Source: Prostheceraeus crozeri
Lineage: Eukaryota; Platyhelminthes; Polycladida; Euryleptidae
Reading direction: 5' to 3'
DNA: 64,000 nt
Assembly: GCA_907163375.1 (NCBI GenBank)
Contig: CAJQUW010006398.1
Location: 38,130 to 102,129 of the forward strand
Shown here: positions 53,309 through 64,000 of the stretch, piece by piece
Numbering within the stretch: the stretch's first letter is position 1
How the letters are laid out: each line of letters opens with the position of its first letter
Notes under the pieces: model-generated
Databases searched by the model: none
Told to the model about the DNA's origin: nothing
The model's input: only the letters and a program-made list of their open reading frames with translations
Program-made: the position numbers and the translations under genes

Positions 53309-54445
53309 GCAAGTAGAAGATTAACTGTCATAGAGGTACTAGTGTTGCCAGTGTTAACAACTGCTTTCTTTTAGAATCTAAACTAATTGCCACTAACTAA
53401 CGCTAATTGCCATTTCAAAAAACTTTGAAATGATCAGTGAGAGAATAATTGATAGGAAAGTGACGTTGGGGCTCACTGTGGGATATCCTCTATATTAACA
53501 GGAAAGAAAATTATATTATAAACAAAGTTCAAAAGTAAAGCATCATCCACCACGCTACACAAAAAAATTAATCCATGTCACACAGCATGAATTGACGACT
53601 AAAAACTATCGCACATTACAGACACCATGCTATTTAGTCTAAAATGATGCCCAGACCACGGAAGGATAAAGGCAAGAGATGAGAGATATTTGATTTAAGC
53701 CAATACGAGAAGTAGTGCACTGGAATTTTAGCCGTATGCTTGTAAATAGTCAGTAACTCACATGCAGATAAATCTTCATCCGAAATACAGAAATCTACAA
53801 TTGATTAAATGCATGTAGTTGAAATCTCATTGTCTAGAGCTCGTTTTCAAAAATTGATATTTGCAAACAGGAATGCAAATAGCACAAATGTGAGCTGCCG
53901 AATTTCCAAGCACATCCACATACTGATGGTTAGAGCGGTGAGATGCTGATTCCTTACAATAGGGCACATTGCAATGATGACGGCTGAGAAGCCAAAAACG
54001 TTTACAGTTCCGACTGAAAAGTGCTTGTAGGTCCGGCAATGATTCAAATAAAAACCATTCTCTCATCTCTTGTTTTTCAAACATAAGAAATGAAAAACAA
54101 TGACACTTAAGAAAATTTTAAACAAGATTGTGAAAGCTACTTGATTAAAGCTCAGACGCCATGGCATAAGTAAACATGGCATCAATACGAAAGGTAATGC
54201 TGATCACTTATGCAGTTGATAGCAAGATTTCAATTTTCGTTGGTGTCTTAGTCGAAATTTAACCGCTTTTGCAACAGTTAATCGCATATTCATTCGAAAC
54301 TTATGGCAGATTTCTCTTTCATACTTTTCTTTTTCTAGCACGCCTCTTGTAGAAATCAAAGGAATCAAAACTCCATACGAACGTAGTACAACTTTTTCGT
54401 CACGCATTCCAACCTAAAATTATTTCTTGGAACTGTAGAATGATC
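53309..54445. other. No gene recognised; hydrophobic minus-strand frame
   Basis: A 66-codon minus frame at 53847-54047 is strongly hydrophobic ('FGFSAVIIAMCPIV', 'LTFVLFAFLFANINF') and could be part of a membrane protein exon; a basic minus frame at 54204-54407 lies upstream of it. TAATTGCCA words cluster at 53385-53415. None can be named. Confidence 0.3.
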
Positions 54446-54450
54446 TTCTG

Positions 54451-54898
54451 TGTGAAAACCTTTCGTTGATATATTTTTAAATAGTATATTATTACCTGCG
54501 TTCAGAACACCTTTACAACCGTTGTACAGCAAAAGTCACCTTTACCTGACCAGAGATCTAACCTTCGACACCACATTAGCTGATTACCGCAAAACTGAAA
54601 CTAGAGTCTTAACGACTGACCAAGTATAAAATTCAAACTAGTCAAAATGTGAAAGCAGATCTCTGTTACAATGATAACTCAATCACCAATCACGTTATGA
54701 AATATCTTAGGTAAACATACAACTTACCATGAAATCGCAAGCGAACACGCTTATAGTATATCTAGGTTAAGTCGAAGACAAAGATATAGCTATGGCAAAT
54801 CGCGCCTTAGCGAGCGACAATTTATACTCAGCGCAGAGTCCATTAAATTTATAAAATATGAATTTAAACAAAACTCAAAATATCCCAACTCTTCTACA
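54451..54898 (-). repeat. 3' LTR of element 2
   Basis: 448 bp, TG...CA on either strand; it is the downstream copy because the genes run on the minus strand. Confidence 0.95.
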
Positions 54899-54961
54899 CT
54901 CCCCCGTGATCTATAAAATCACAAAACTCAAAATATCCCAAACTTTCAATAGGCCTAAGGT

Positions 54962-57958
54962 TCAGGTCACATAATCACGAAGGTAATTTGGTTGGCGACG
55001 CACTCTACCTTGACGAGCATGAGGAATGTCTGAAGAAATTTCATTGAAAGTCACGCTGTCTTCGTCCACAGGCATACTTGACATAGTTGAATGACTGGTA
55101 TATTCCGACGAGTCGTCTTCAGCGTCCGAATCACTGTCAGAACTTGATTTATTCCGCACTTTTTGTGGTGGTACCTTTTTGAGATGACTAACATGCCTTG
55201 ATATTCCATCGTCATTCACAATCACAGAAACAGCAGAATTGATTCCAGTAATGCGGTGTGGACCACTCCACTCCGAATCACAGCGTCCATCCGTGCGAAG
55301 ATAGACCGATTCACCAATCACAAAAGGATTCTCATTTGATGCTGGTAGCACACCACCTTCTTCTTGCTTCGAAATCCAAGTTTTAAAACCGTCACAGTCA
55401 CCCTCCCTTTCCATACATATACCAGGCATTCGAGATCGTGCGTGAAACATCAGGATGTAAGGAGATGGACGTTCTACAGCACTTGAGACATTATACCAGA
55501 ATACGCACTCGCTCACAGAATTGCCTGACCTGGCCACCATAGTCTTAATCGTTCTGTGGTTTCGTTCTGAAATCCCATTCCCTTGAGGCCGATATGCACA
55601 AGAATACTCTCGTCGAATATCCCAAATGCTCATTAAGCGCGCAAGTTCTCCACTCCTAAATACCACTGCATTATCGGTCAATATAACTTCAGGAGGACCA
55701 AATTCTGAAAATATCTGACTGAAGTGAGTACACATCTCGGAAGCGGACTCGTTCCGTAACTTTCGCCATACACAAAATCTCGATCCTGTGTCAATCAAGG
55801 TCAGATAAGAGGCAGAGTCCACGTGTGTGATATCACAAGATACTCTCATCCACACCTCTCTTGTTATGAGCCTTCCTTTCGCATAATGTGGATTCGTCAT
55901 TGGACAAACTCTAGCGCACCTGTCACATCCATCGACCACCTTTTGCACAATACTTTTGTTAATACTAGTGCCAAGGCTCTCTTTTGCCAATTGTAATGTT
56001 CGCGAGACTCCAAAATGATGTCGTTCATGGATATTGCGAACAACATTCTCCAAATCCTCACGTACGGCACCCAAAGCTACCAAACCAGTTGGCTTGTCAG
56101 AAGACTTGTCCTTCTTCAACAACCAGGACTTAGGCACTCGTGTCAGCTTGTCAGCCACGTTATCATTTGAACGAACTAAGTCGACAATTATTTCCAAGTT
56201 CTCTTGCTGACGTAACTCGCGCAATATTTGGATCCGACGTCGAATTATCAACTCCGATAAAGCATGGGTACGCACATTGTGGGTATCTTGAAAGGCAGAG
56301 TTAAGCCAACCTTTAACAGTGGCCGAGTCAGTTTTCAGGACGAACGACTTAAATCCCCACTTGACCACCATATTGATTCCCCTGATGGCAGCATCCAATT
56401 CACTGGTGTTAATGTGAGAGGTGTCTCCGTCCTTCCTCAGCCACGCAGCATCTTCCACGACATTTCCATTGACAGTCAAGGCAACACCCATAGCAATGTT
56501 GCTTGCATCCGTCCAAACAACAACTTGGCCACTCTCAGGTACCATCCAATATCCCCGGACAGGATCTTCTCCCGACTTCAACCTTACATCCACCTCGCGC
56601 ACCATGCTCATCAAATTGTCACTAACGGGATCGTCCCAACCAATCTTCTCTTGAGCTGAATGCCTTTGCAAGTACCCGCATGCCACGCGAAGCCAGCCAC
56701 ATACTGGATAATGCCCCAGCCATTCGCCTAAGATCTTGTGCACTCCCCTTCTGGTCAATGTTTTTACTTCTACGTTCGGGAGTATTCCATCCCTTCTCCA
56801 TATCAGATGACGATCAACTTGAAGGCCTAACACACGAACATTACCTCCATTTCCCAGTCGCTCCGGTGGCTTCGTCTTCAGTCCGAATTTGTCTAACATT
56901 TGCACGACCTTGTCAACTGGAACTTTCCCCTCATTCACAAAGATGTCATCAATGTAACTGCTGACAGCAGATCTTACTACCTCATCTTCAGACAGCACGC
57001 GCTCTACAATCTTGGTCATCACTTTTGGAGCGATGTTGAGACCGAACCCTAGCCGCGTAAGAACAAAGGTCTTATTGTCCCATTTCACACATTGGAACTT
57101 CCACAAAGACGGGTGCACCCGCACCTGCAGGTATGCCTTCCGAAGGTCAACGACAGAGCAGTCCGGTCCCAGCTGTCGCCATTCTCGCAATCTATCTTGA
57201 CACAAGGGGGTCGAGGATCCTGGTCGACTGACAATGAAATCATTCAGGTACCTAAAATCCAGCACTGGCCTGACTTTGACGCTCTCTCCTTTTTGCTGTC
57301 TCACACTCATGAGAGGCAATACATTCGTGATATCGCCATCTCTCTCTTTTTCCCATGGAATTAAGATGCCCTCTGATATCCAATTATTCAATTCTTCTGC
57401 AAAAGCCTCTTTCTCAGCTTCAGGTATCTTGTAGTTCCCTACACGGTTCCTATACGGCGGTGGGCCGGACTTCCATTTCCACTTAACTGTCCACTGATTG
57501 TCCTGAAACATGGTTTCAAAGTCCTTATCAGAAATTAATTCATTCAATCTACAAGAGTCTGAAGACGCTGACTGGGAAACAGGCTGCACCACACATGAAA
57601 TGGTCCTAGGACTATCATCATCAAAGTTCCATTCAATCATGGGACCAGTGGATGGCAATCTTGCAGGAATAATTAATCCATGCTTCAAGAGTATATCCTG
57701 CCCAAAAATCAAGTCAAGGTCTATCGGTAACCTGCTCACTTTATGAACAGTCACAGGCCCAACTTCAACTTTGTTTGAACCTACGATAACTGAGTCCAGT
57801 GTCACCTTTCCATCGCTTCTAATTATGGCGCAATTCATGATTTCTAGCAACACTGGTATTCCACTGAGATGTTCAAGATTGTTGACAACATCCGCCTTGA
57901 CCAGTGTTACAGTGCAACCAGAATCCAAAAGCACTCGACAACTACGTCCATTCACCAT
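54962..57958 (-). CDS. Pol of LTR element 2 (PR-RT-RH-IN)
   Basis: 998 codons, open. In order: protease ('LLDSGCTVTLV', 5-16), reverse transcriptase ('KVRPVLDFRYLN', 'VDLRKAYLQ', catalytic 'SSYIDDIF'), RNase H ('VVWTDAS', 'TSELDAA', 'LKTDSA'), integrase zinc finger ('HERHH', 'CDRC'), core ('SCDITH', 'LTDNA', 'GNGISERNHR') and a GPY/F-type end ('WSGPHRI'). It lies in the -1 frame relative to gag, just beyond the gag stop in the annotated frame, so the real entry is upstream by frameshift, as usual for the class. Closely parallels the 38.4-41.6 kb pol. Confidence 0.95.
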   Translation of the reverse strand: MVNGRSCRVLLDSGCTVTLVKADVVNNLEHLSGIPVLLEIMNCAIIRSDGKVTLDSVIVGSNKVEVGPVTVHKVSRLPIDLDLIFGQDILLKHGLIIPARLPSTGPMIEWNFDDDSPRTISCVVQPVSQSASSDSCRLNELISDKDFETMFQDNQWTVKWKWKSGPPPYRNRVGNYKIPEAEKEAFAEELNNWISEGILIPWEKERDGDITNVLPLMSVRQQKGESVKVRPVLDFRYLNDFIVSRPGSSTPLCQDRLREWRQLGPDCSVVDLRKAYLQVRVHPSLWKFQCVKWDNKTFVLTRLGFGLNIAPKVMTKIVERVLSEDEVVRSAVSSYIDDIFVNEGKVPVDKVVQMLDKFGLKTKPPERLGNGGNVRVLGLQVDRHLIWRRDGILPNVEVKTLTRRGVHKILGEWLGHYPVCGWLRVACGYLQRHSAQEKIGWDDPVSDNLMSMVREVDVRLKSGEDPVRGYWMVPESGQVVVWTDASNIAMGVALTVNGNVVEDAAWLRKDGDTSHINTSELDAAIRGINMVVKWGFKSFVLKTDSATVKGWLNSAFQDTHNVRTHALSELIIRRRIQILRELRQQENLEIIVDLVRSNDNVADKLTRVPKSWLLKKDKSSDKPTGLVALGAVREDLENVVRNIHERHHFGVSRTLQLAKESLGTSINKSIVQKVVDGCDRCARVCPMTNPHYAKGRLITREVWMRVSCDITHVDSASYLTLIDTGSRFCVWRKLRNESASEMCTHFSQIFSEFGPPEVILTDNAVVFRSGELARLMSIWDIRREYSCAYRPQGNGISERNHRTIKTMVARSGNSVSECVFWYNVSSAVERPSPYILMFHARSRMPGICMEREGDCDGFKTWISKQEEGGVLPASNENPFVIGESVYLRTDGRCDSEWSGPHRITGINSAVSVIVNDDGISRHVSHLKKVPPQKVRNKSSSDSDSDAEDDSSEYTSHSTMSSMPVDEDSVTFNEISSDIPHARQGRVRRQPNYLRDYVT

Positions 57959-57981
57959 GCCTGTGTGAACCTTAGACTTGT

Positions 57982-58761
57982 TTAGTGTTGCGTAGCATCG
58001 TTCGAGATGTTGGGGGCAACCCCTTGCGCTGCCCCCGCTGCTCCGTTTAAAGGGACCGCAGCGCGATTCGGACAGTTGGTTTGGATATGTCCTCTTTGAT
58101 CACACCGAAAGCACAAAACCCGACAATCCTTCTTTAAATGGCCAATTCGATTGCATCCCAAACAGCGTCTACGTTGCACCACATTCGGATGATCCAGCGA
58201 TTGTGATGGATGCACTTGACTCCTATTCACACTCACACCAGCCGCAGCACAGATGGACAATTCTATTTTAGAAGGCCAAATCTTCTTCGATGCGCTCAAA
58301 ACGTCAGCATAATTTACCTCGTTTCCAACTTGCATCTTTACTTGGTCTCTCACATTCTGAGGCAGGGAATCAAGCAGCAACAACCCGCAAATATAGTCCG
58401 TTGGATTCGAGCAAGTCTCTGGATTTCCACTTGCAACCGTGACCATCTTCCTGATTTTCTCTCCCACCACATCCAGTGAATCCCCGACCACTGCCTTAGT
58501 GCCACAAGCAATATTCCATGCATCAACGCGACGCAGACCGAAAGAATTTCGTAAGGCCGTCTTTATTTCAGAGGCATTGTATTTTAATGTGGGTGGCATG
58601 TTTTTCCACACATCATAGGCTGGTCCAGACAAATACATCGATAGTATCTTCCCTTCCTTCTCATCCAAATCGTCAATCTCAATCGCCTGTTCAAACCTGT
58701 CCAACCAACGCTCCAACTCTTCATCCCCATTAAAATCGTTAATTTTCTTGATTGCTCTCAT
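57982..58761 (-). CDS. Gag of LTR element 2
   Basis: 259 codons, beginning about 50 bp inside the 5' LTR. A helical capsid-like region is followed by two CCHC knuckles, 'CLGCNRIGHLKKDC' and 'CFRCDQRGHIQTNC', spaced exactly as in element 1, and an Ala-rich tail. Binds and packages element RNA. The frame looks whole. Confidence 0.9.
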   Translation of the reverse strand: MRAIKKINDFNGDEELERWLDRFEQAIEIDDLDEKEGKILSMYLSGPAYDVWKNMPPTLKYNASEIKTALRNSFGLRRVDAWNIACGTKAVVGDSLDVVGEKIRKMVTVASGNPETCSNPTDYICGLLLLDSLPQNVRDQVKMQVGNEVNYADVLSASKKIWPSKIELSICAAAGVSVNRSQVHPSQSLDHPNVVQRRRCLGCNRIGHLKKDCRVLCFRCDQRGHIQTNCPNRAAVPLNGAAGAAQGVAPNISNDATQH

Positions 58762-58812
58762 TCTTCTATTATATATGTATATGCAATGAAATATATGATT
58801 GCCCGGATAGCT

Positions 58813-59260
58813 TGTGAAAACCTTTCGTTGATATATTTTTAAATAGTATATTATTACCTGCGTTCAGAACACCTTTACAACCGTTGTACAGCAAAAGTCA
58901 CCTTTACCTGACCAGAGATCTAACCTTCGACACCACATTAGCTGATTACCGCAAAACTGAAACTAGAGTCTTAACGACTGACCAAGTATAAAATTCAAAC
59001 TAGTCAAAATGTGAAAGCAGATCTCTGTTACAATGATAACTCAATCACCAATCACGTTATAAAATATCTTAGGTAAACATACAACTTACCATGAAATCGC
59101 AAGCGAACACGCTTATAGTATATCTAGGTTAAGTCGAAGACAAAGATATAGCTATGGCAAATCGCGCCTTAGCGAGCGACAATTTATACTCAGCGCAGAG
59201 TCCATTAAATTTATAAAATATGAATTTAAACAAAACTCAAAATATCCCAACTCTTCTACA
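58813..59260 (-). repeat. 5' LTR of element 2
   Basis: 448 bp. On the minus strand the internal sequence after it begins AGCTATCCGGGCAATC, similar to AGCTATCACGGCAA in element 1 and again lacking the usual TGG start of a primer binding site. Confidence 0.95.
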
Positions 59261-59319
59261 TTCTGATCAAGTGTTTCGTCGATTTTTAAAAAGCACCTTC
59301 TTTGAAATTCATTATTGTT

Positions 59320-59525
59320 TAAAGTTGAAGGGCCACTTCACGAGCTTCACAAGCTTCAATCACGAGCTTCAAGAAACCATCGCGATCCTAAATGGCCCCA
59401 CGATCTCAAGGGGTCCCCTCTCGATTTCAAAATGGCCCTATCACGATATAAAAGAACACCTCACGATCTCAAAAGGGCCCCTCCACAATCTAGAAGAAAC
59501 TCTTACGATCTCAAACCTCGCTTCG
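59320..59525. repeat. Degenerate tandem repeat, CACGATCTCAAAAGGGCCCC unit, locus 2
   Basis: About seven imperfect units related to those at 47336-47490 (ACGATCTCAAAAGGGCCCCT and variants). It starts about 60 bp beyond LTR element 2. Confidence 0.6.
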
Positions 59526-62500
59526 CAACCGTTGCTAGGAGATACCGGGTCGTGATTTTTTGTCCGAGGTCTCACTGTAAGATAGAGGAATTCGTAACAC
59601 ATAACTGGATTTTATGAACTGCATCATGAGTAATTTTCTTGTTTGTTCGATAACAGTTCATTTAATGAAATCGAAACTGCACCCACACTCGTTTGTAGAG
59701 TTCGATATCCTGGTCTGTGAAATTGCAATTGCTGTTATGAATTTAATATCATTTTATATACAATGTCATCTCATTTCCCAAACCATTCTTTTTCTGGTCA
59801 TCAACAAATGAAAGCCTACAGCCTACAGAAAATGATGAAGGCCATCTAGATACTGGAAACGATGCAAAAATTTTGGTGTCCTTTCATTATTTTCAGAAAT
59901 CGGCCACCTGTCCGGAGAAATATCACTCAAAATGCTTACGAATTAGTGAAACGCCTAGCATCTGTAAAAGCAAATGCATTTCCGCGTGTTACGGAACTAT
60001 TCTCTGAAAATTTCATGCTGGTGAGCTTAAGAATGGCCAAAATCCAGACCAGACAGAACCATCTGTTTCTACGCGTGCATCATCTCTTGAGTCCACTTAT
60101 TTCTGTATTGCTCAAATATCAAATTCGTAGCCCATCATATTTAATCAACCGTTACGGGTTGACATAGGTTACATTGGTTGCATGCTTCTCGTATTTAGAT
60201 GAGACTAAGACAATTTCGACTCACCGCATATGCCTCTTCTTTTAAACAACCGACAGTGGGATAACGCGGCATTAAATGCACAACTGAGATTTACATTTGG
60301 AAGACCGAGCGTTGCTAAATTCATCACCATTGCAAATCAATCTTCAACTATGAAAAACAAACTGTGTTGAGGAAAGCGGAAATATTTCTTAAAAATCTTA
60401 TGTATAAACGCTCCCACTACAATCCCAAGTGATCTAACCGTCTAATTATCAAAGCCGTATGCCTGTCAAATGATCCAAGTTTTTATAAAAGCTCACGAGT
60501 TTCTGTTCGTTCGCAGAGAGATAACCGAGAGAGGTGACCTCTCAATCATATTCGCGCCAGCCAATTCGCGTGCACTAAAACAATGCTCGTTCGGCATTAT
60601 TTTTATTTGAGATAAAAAAAATAATTTACAAGAATTAGCCACTACATAGTTGTGATAATTCATCAATTTATTTGACAAGCATGTAGTTTTAGATAATAAT
60701 GAGAAAACATTAAAAAAGTATCGCGCCAAAATTTGAATTGGCCCTCCTCTCATTTCGGTGACTTTGTTTATGTAATGATGTGTTGAAAAATTATACAAGA
60801 AGGGAAAGTTTCAATTTTATAGAAAAATTCAAAGGATTATTTAGAGGACGTTTACTTCCTTCTGTATTTAAGTGTGTAACTGCGAACATGTGTGAAAACG
60901 AGCTTTTTATAACAAGCCACAATTATGCAAAAAAATTAACGTGCAGCTGATAGAACGAGCATGAGAACTGGCAGCGAAGGCAGCTGAGGCTGATGGTCAT
61001 TGCTGTCGGAGTTGAAACGTATTCACAGTGTTGTTGTTGTGTGAATCTCTGATCCACACTATCATTGGTTTGAATTATACACCTCACTAGAGTATGCGAT
61101 AGCTGCAACTTGTGAGCAATTTTTTTTTGATGTTGGAAGTGCTGCTACAGGTAAAAGCTGCATATTTAACCACGTTGTAAACCGTTTCAGATGCTCGAAT
61201 TCAATGTTATATTCACGAGTCACATGCTATGTTGAACTAATCATTTTCTTTTATTGACCACTCAACAGAAATTACAAATTCATCTAGACAACTGACACCA
61301 CCTTCCTGGTTGTTACACTTCACCGACTTCTTCAGCGTGACGTAGGTTGCGAATCGTTTATACAACTGATCTATGAAATGCCGTAAATGGGGTGACTTTG
61401 GACATTTTTAAGTTTACATCAAATTTTGTAATATCTTACAGTAGAAAAAATACAAACAATTGTTATCGGAAGTTGCATCTGCGTTAGTACAATATGTTTG
61501 CGAATAAATGATGCCATCATGCATTTCCCACAGTCAGGGTAATTTTAAGGGTATATTTAAGAAACCCGTGGATTTTTTTTGAATAGCAATTTTGGTGGTA
61601 TTATCAAATAGGAGGCTGGGTTATTTTTAAAAAAGTGGATTATATTTCCATATAAAGCCAGGTTTTCTAAATGCAAGTTGTATATCATCAGATTGGAACT
61701 TCAGCATGAACGACCGTCTAATTAATTATTATAGTTACACTTCCAGCCTAATTACAGTTCTAAAGTATCGGCTACGGAGCATTTATATCTAAGGGCAATG
61801 GATTCAAACCTCATTTATTTAGTGCAACGCTCCAAACCTATGACCAATTTTCAAAAACCTAGTTGATTCTGACTTCATTTTCAGCTCTTGTTGAATTTGC
61901 CGACCTCAATTTATAGTGAACCCCAAGGAGATGGCCTCCCTAACGGGAAGCTCAATCCCGATTTTCTTAAGATGTTGATTTGGGATGTAGCTTGAAAACA
62001 GATTGGAATATACAGCACGAAGACATAATGATTATCAAAAGATTAGATAGGGGGAAAGGAAATGGAAGTGTTGTGGATAAAGGGGAGTAGGGGACGTTTT
62101 AAGAAAAAAATACACTCGTGCGTTAGGTTTTTTCATAGCGACCCTGGGCTTTTGGAAACACTGAATATCGGGAATGCCTTCCACATCGATTGTGTGTGAA
62201 TCAGTTTTTCCTTCCGAAAGATGAATAACTTCAAATCCCTACATTTTGAAATTTTCACACGTCTCATAGTGACATGATGCGTCTGAGGGTGAGGAAATAC
62301 GTTGTCTCCAATTGCCTACATATGATTGTCTCCTTCTGTTAAAGAAAATTAGATAATTCAACCACTTCTTTCAGGATATGGCCATTCCGTTACCAAATAT
62401 TTGGAAAAAATTCCGGACTTAACAGTTCCATCAATTCTTTGCGTGCCATGACGAGTATCGTGCGCAATTTTTGGTCACGCCAAAATACTATTTGTCGTTC

Positions 62501-62870
62501 TGGTGAGTTATTAAAATTGATGCTACACCTTTTCCTTAACTTAGTAGACTTTTCAACTTGATCTTCTCTCAAAGTTGCTCCTGTGTAGGCCTCCGGAGAT
62601 CATCCGTATTTGAATACTTTAACTAGTGATTTTCACACCATTATTTTGTCATTTTATTGTAGATTGTGGAAGTTGTATAACTTGTATGATCAAGAAATTG
62701 GTTACTGGTAATGGAGGAGAACATGCATCAGATGGATTAGTGGCATGTATCACCTTATGGATGATAGCTTGAATCGAGGGCATGAAACTGATCCAACCGG
62801 ACTTTTACTGCGATTTCTGCAGGAGTTGAAGGGAACGGATATCCTGAGGATCGACACGAATGTTAAGACT
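59526..62870. other. No gene recognised
   Basis: Mostly AT-rich DNA with short frames that look like chance. Two stretches are slightly protein-like: minus 62390-62572 ('NNSPERQIVFWRDQKL', 'MARKELMELLSPEFF') and plus 62660-62860 after a TTATTGTAG ('MDDSLNRGHETDPTGLLLRF'). Neither can be named. Confidence 0.35.
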
Positions 62871-62874
62871 CAAT

Positions 62875-64000
62875 CAAAACAAAAAAAAACAAAAAAAAAA
62901 AAAAAACAAAAAACAACAAAAAAAAAACAAAAAAAAACAAAAAAAAAAAAAACAAAACAAAAAAAAAAAAACAAACAAACAAAAAAAACAAAACAAAAAA
63001 AACAAAAAAACAAAAAAACAAACAAACAAAAAAAAAAATAAAAATAATGTTAATAAAATAAAAAAAAAAATCAAAATTACAAAAAAAAATAAAAAACAAA
63101 ACAAAACAAATACAATATAAAAAAACACACCAAAAAAAAATAAAAAAAAACAAAACAAAAAAAAAAAACACAAAAACACAAATAATAAAAAAAAAAAATT
63201 ACCAAAAAAAAAAAAAAAAAATATAATATACAAAAAAAAAAAAAAAAACCACAAAAACAAAAAAAAAAAAAAAAAAAAAACAAACCAAAAAAAAAAAAAA
63301 AAAAAAAAAAACACAAAAAAACATAAAAAACAAAAAAAAAAATACAAAAACAAAAAAAAAAAAACAATAACCATCAAAAAAAGAAAAAAAAAAAAACAAA
63401 AAAATAAAACAAAAAAAAAAAAAATAACAAAAAAAAAAAAAAAAAAAAAACCACAAAAAACCCAAAAAACAAAACAAAAAACAACAAAAGACCAAAAAAC
63501 CAAAAAAACCAAAAAACAACACAAAAAAATAAAAAAACCAAAACTAAATAAAACCCCCAAAAAAAAAAATAAAAAAAAAAAAAAAAAAAAAAAAAACAAA
63601 AAACAAAAAAAAAATAAAAAAAACACTAAAACAACAAAAAACAAAAAACAAAAAAAAACAAAACCAAAAAAAAACACAACAAACAACACCAAAACCAAAA
63701 AAAAAAAAAACCCAAAAAAAACCAAAAAACAAACCAAAAAAAAATAAAAACACCAAACCACAAAAAAAAAAAACAAAAACACAAACACCCCAAAAAAAAA
63801 AAAAAAACCCAAAAAAAACCAAAAACAAAAAAAAAAACACAAACAAAACCAAACACAAAAAAAAAAAAAAAAAAAAAACCACAAAACACAAAAAACACAA
63901 ACACACCCCCCCACAAAACACCCCCCAACAACAAAAAAAAAAAAAAAAAACAACAATAACAAAAAACAACAAACAAACAATCAAACAAAACAATCAAAAA
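62875..64000. repeat. A/C-only low-complexity tract at the window end
   Basis: For more than 1.1 kb the plus strand is almost only A with scattered C; T is sparse and there are only a few G. Long frames on the opposite strand (all Phe, Val, Leu, Cys, Gly) are artefacts of this composition. It is either a decayed poly-A/AC satellite or, more likely, a sequencing or assembly artefact at a contig end. Confidence 0.8.

Larger units (their letters stand above)
54451..59260 (-). mobile_element. Ty3/gypsy-like LTR element 2, looks whole and young
   Basis: 448-bp LTRs at 54451-54898 and 58813-59260 differ at one position that I can see, and a perfect 5-bp duplication TTCTG lies at 54446-54450 and 59261-59265. 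Gag and pol are open and related to those of element 1, but the LTRs are unrelated in sequence and length. A purine tract (CGGGGGAG on the minus strand) directly precedes the 3' LTR. The insertion is recent. Confidence 0.95.

Noticed and set aside
56264-57968. Plus-strand ORFs across the pol of LTR element 2
   Set aside because: They are antisense to a 998-codon pol with all catalytic motifs.
62863-63997. Very long minus-strand frames rich in Phe, Val, Leu and Cys
   Set aside because: They arise only because the plus strand is almost pure A and C, so stop codons cannot occur on the minus strand. No protein is implied.

Overview
The window is eukaryotic, AT-rich and almost wholly built from transposable elements. 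It looks like a marine invertebrate genome: it mixes a Polinton/Maverick, Penelope-like elements with GIY-YIG endonuclease, RTE- and CR1-type LINEs, many hAT-like DNA transposons, a Tc1 element, tRNA-derived SINEs and two Ty3-like LTR elements. Frequent TAGGCCT and TACATGTA words would fit an echinoderm, hemichordate or lophotrochozoan, but the phylum cannot be fixed from the sequence. No rRNA, genuine tRNA gene, CRISPR array or bacterial operon was seen, and no host gene could be named.

Layout. 1-5056: right part of an old Polinton (protein-primed polymerase, packaging ATPase, penton-like protein, two unknown genes, AT-rich palindromic terminal block). 5.6-7.1 kb: a composite inverted repeat, then two SINE copies in opposite orientation that carry a hammerhead-ribozyme-like fold. 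8.5-14.2 kb: three hAT-type units, two of them bounded by perfect 8-bp target duplications, one interrupted by a CR1/L2-like LINE tail. 16.6-18.3 kb: a Tc1 element with an uninterrupted transposase and TA flanks. 20.0-26.2 kb: two nested hAT-like elements with 5-bp flanking duplications; the inner one holds a large decayed transposase with an intron. 26.6-27.3 kb: LINE fragment. 29.2-30.3 kb: a DNA element coding a Myb/SANT-like ORF. 33.6-34.5 kb: head-to-head Penelope-like fragments and a second hammerhead-like motif. 28.96-35.16 kb: possible splice-bounded exons of an unidentified host gene.

37.6-41.8 kb (plus) and 54.5-59.3 kb (minus): two young, whole-looking Ty3-like LTR elements with 237-bp and 448-bp LTRs and perfect 5-bp target duplications. 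Between them lie an RTE LINE 5' end, a lone hAT terminus, a copia-like RNase H scrap, a 3.4-kb DNA transposon with an unusual transposase-like gene and AAAATGGCGTA arrays, and a mariner-like scrap. From about 62.9 kb to the end the sequence is almost only A and C and may be an assembly or sequencing artefact.

What stands out: a hammerhead-like ribozyme embedded in a tRNA-derived SINE; a DNA transposon built around the 'SDN-GQN / GHTQ-DS-HS' protein family; and a recurring architecture in which several CAGGG-ended elements carry short subterminal repeats in the same orientation at both ends. The mobile elements act independently; apart from Gag with Pol, and transposase with its own termini, there is no evidence that the genes here work together.
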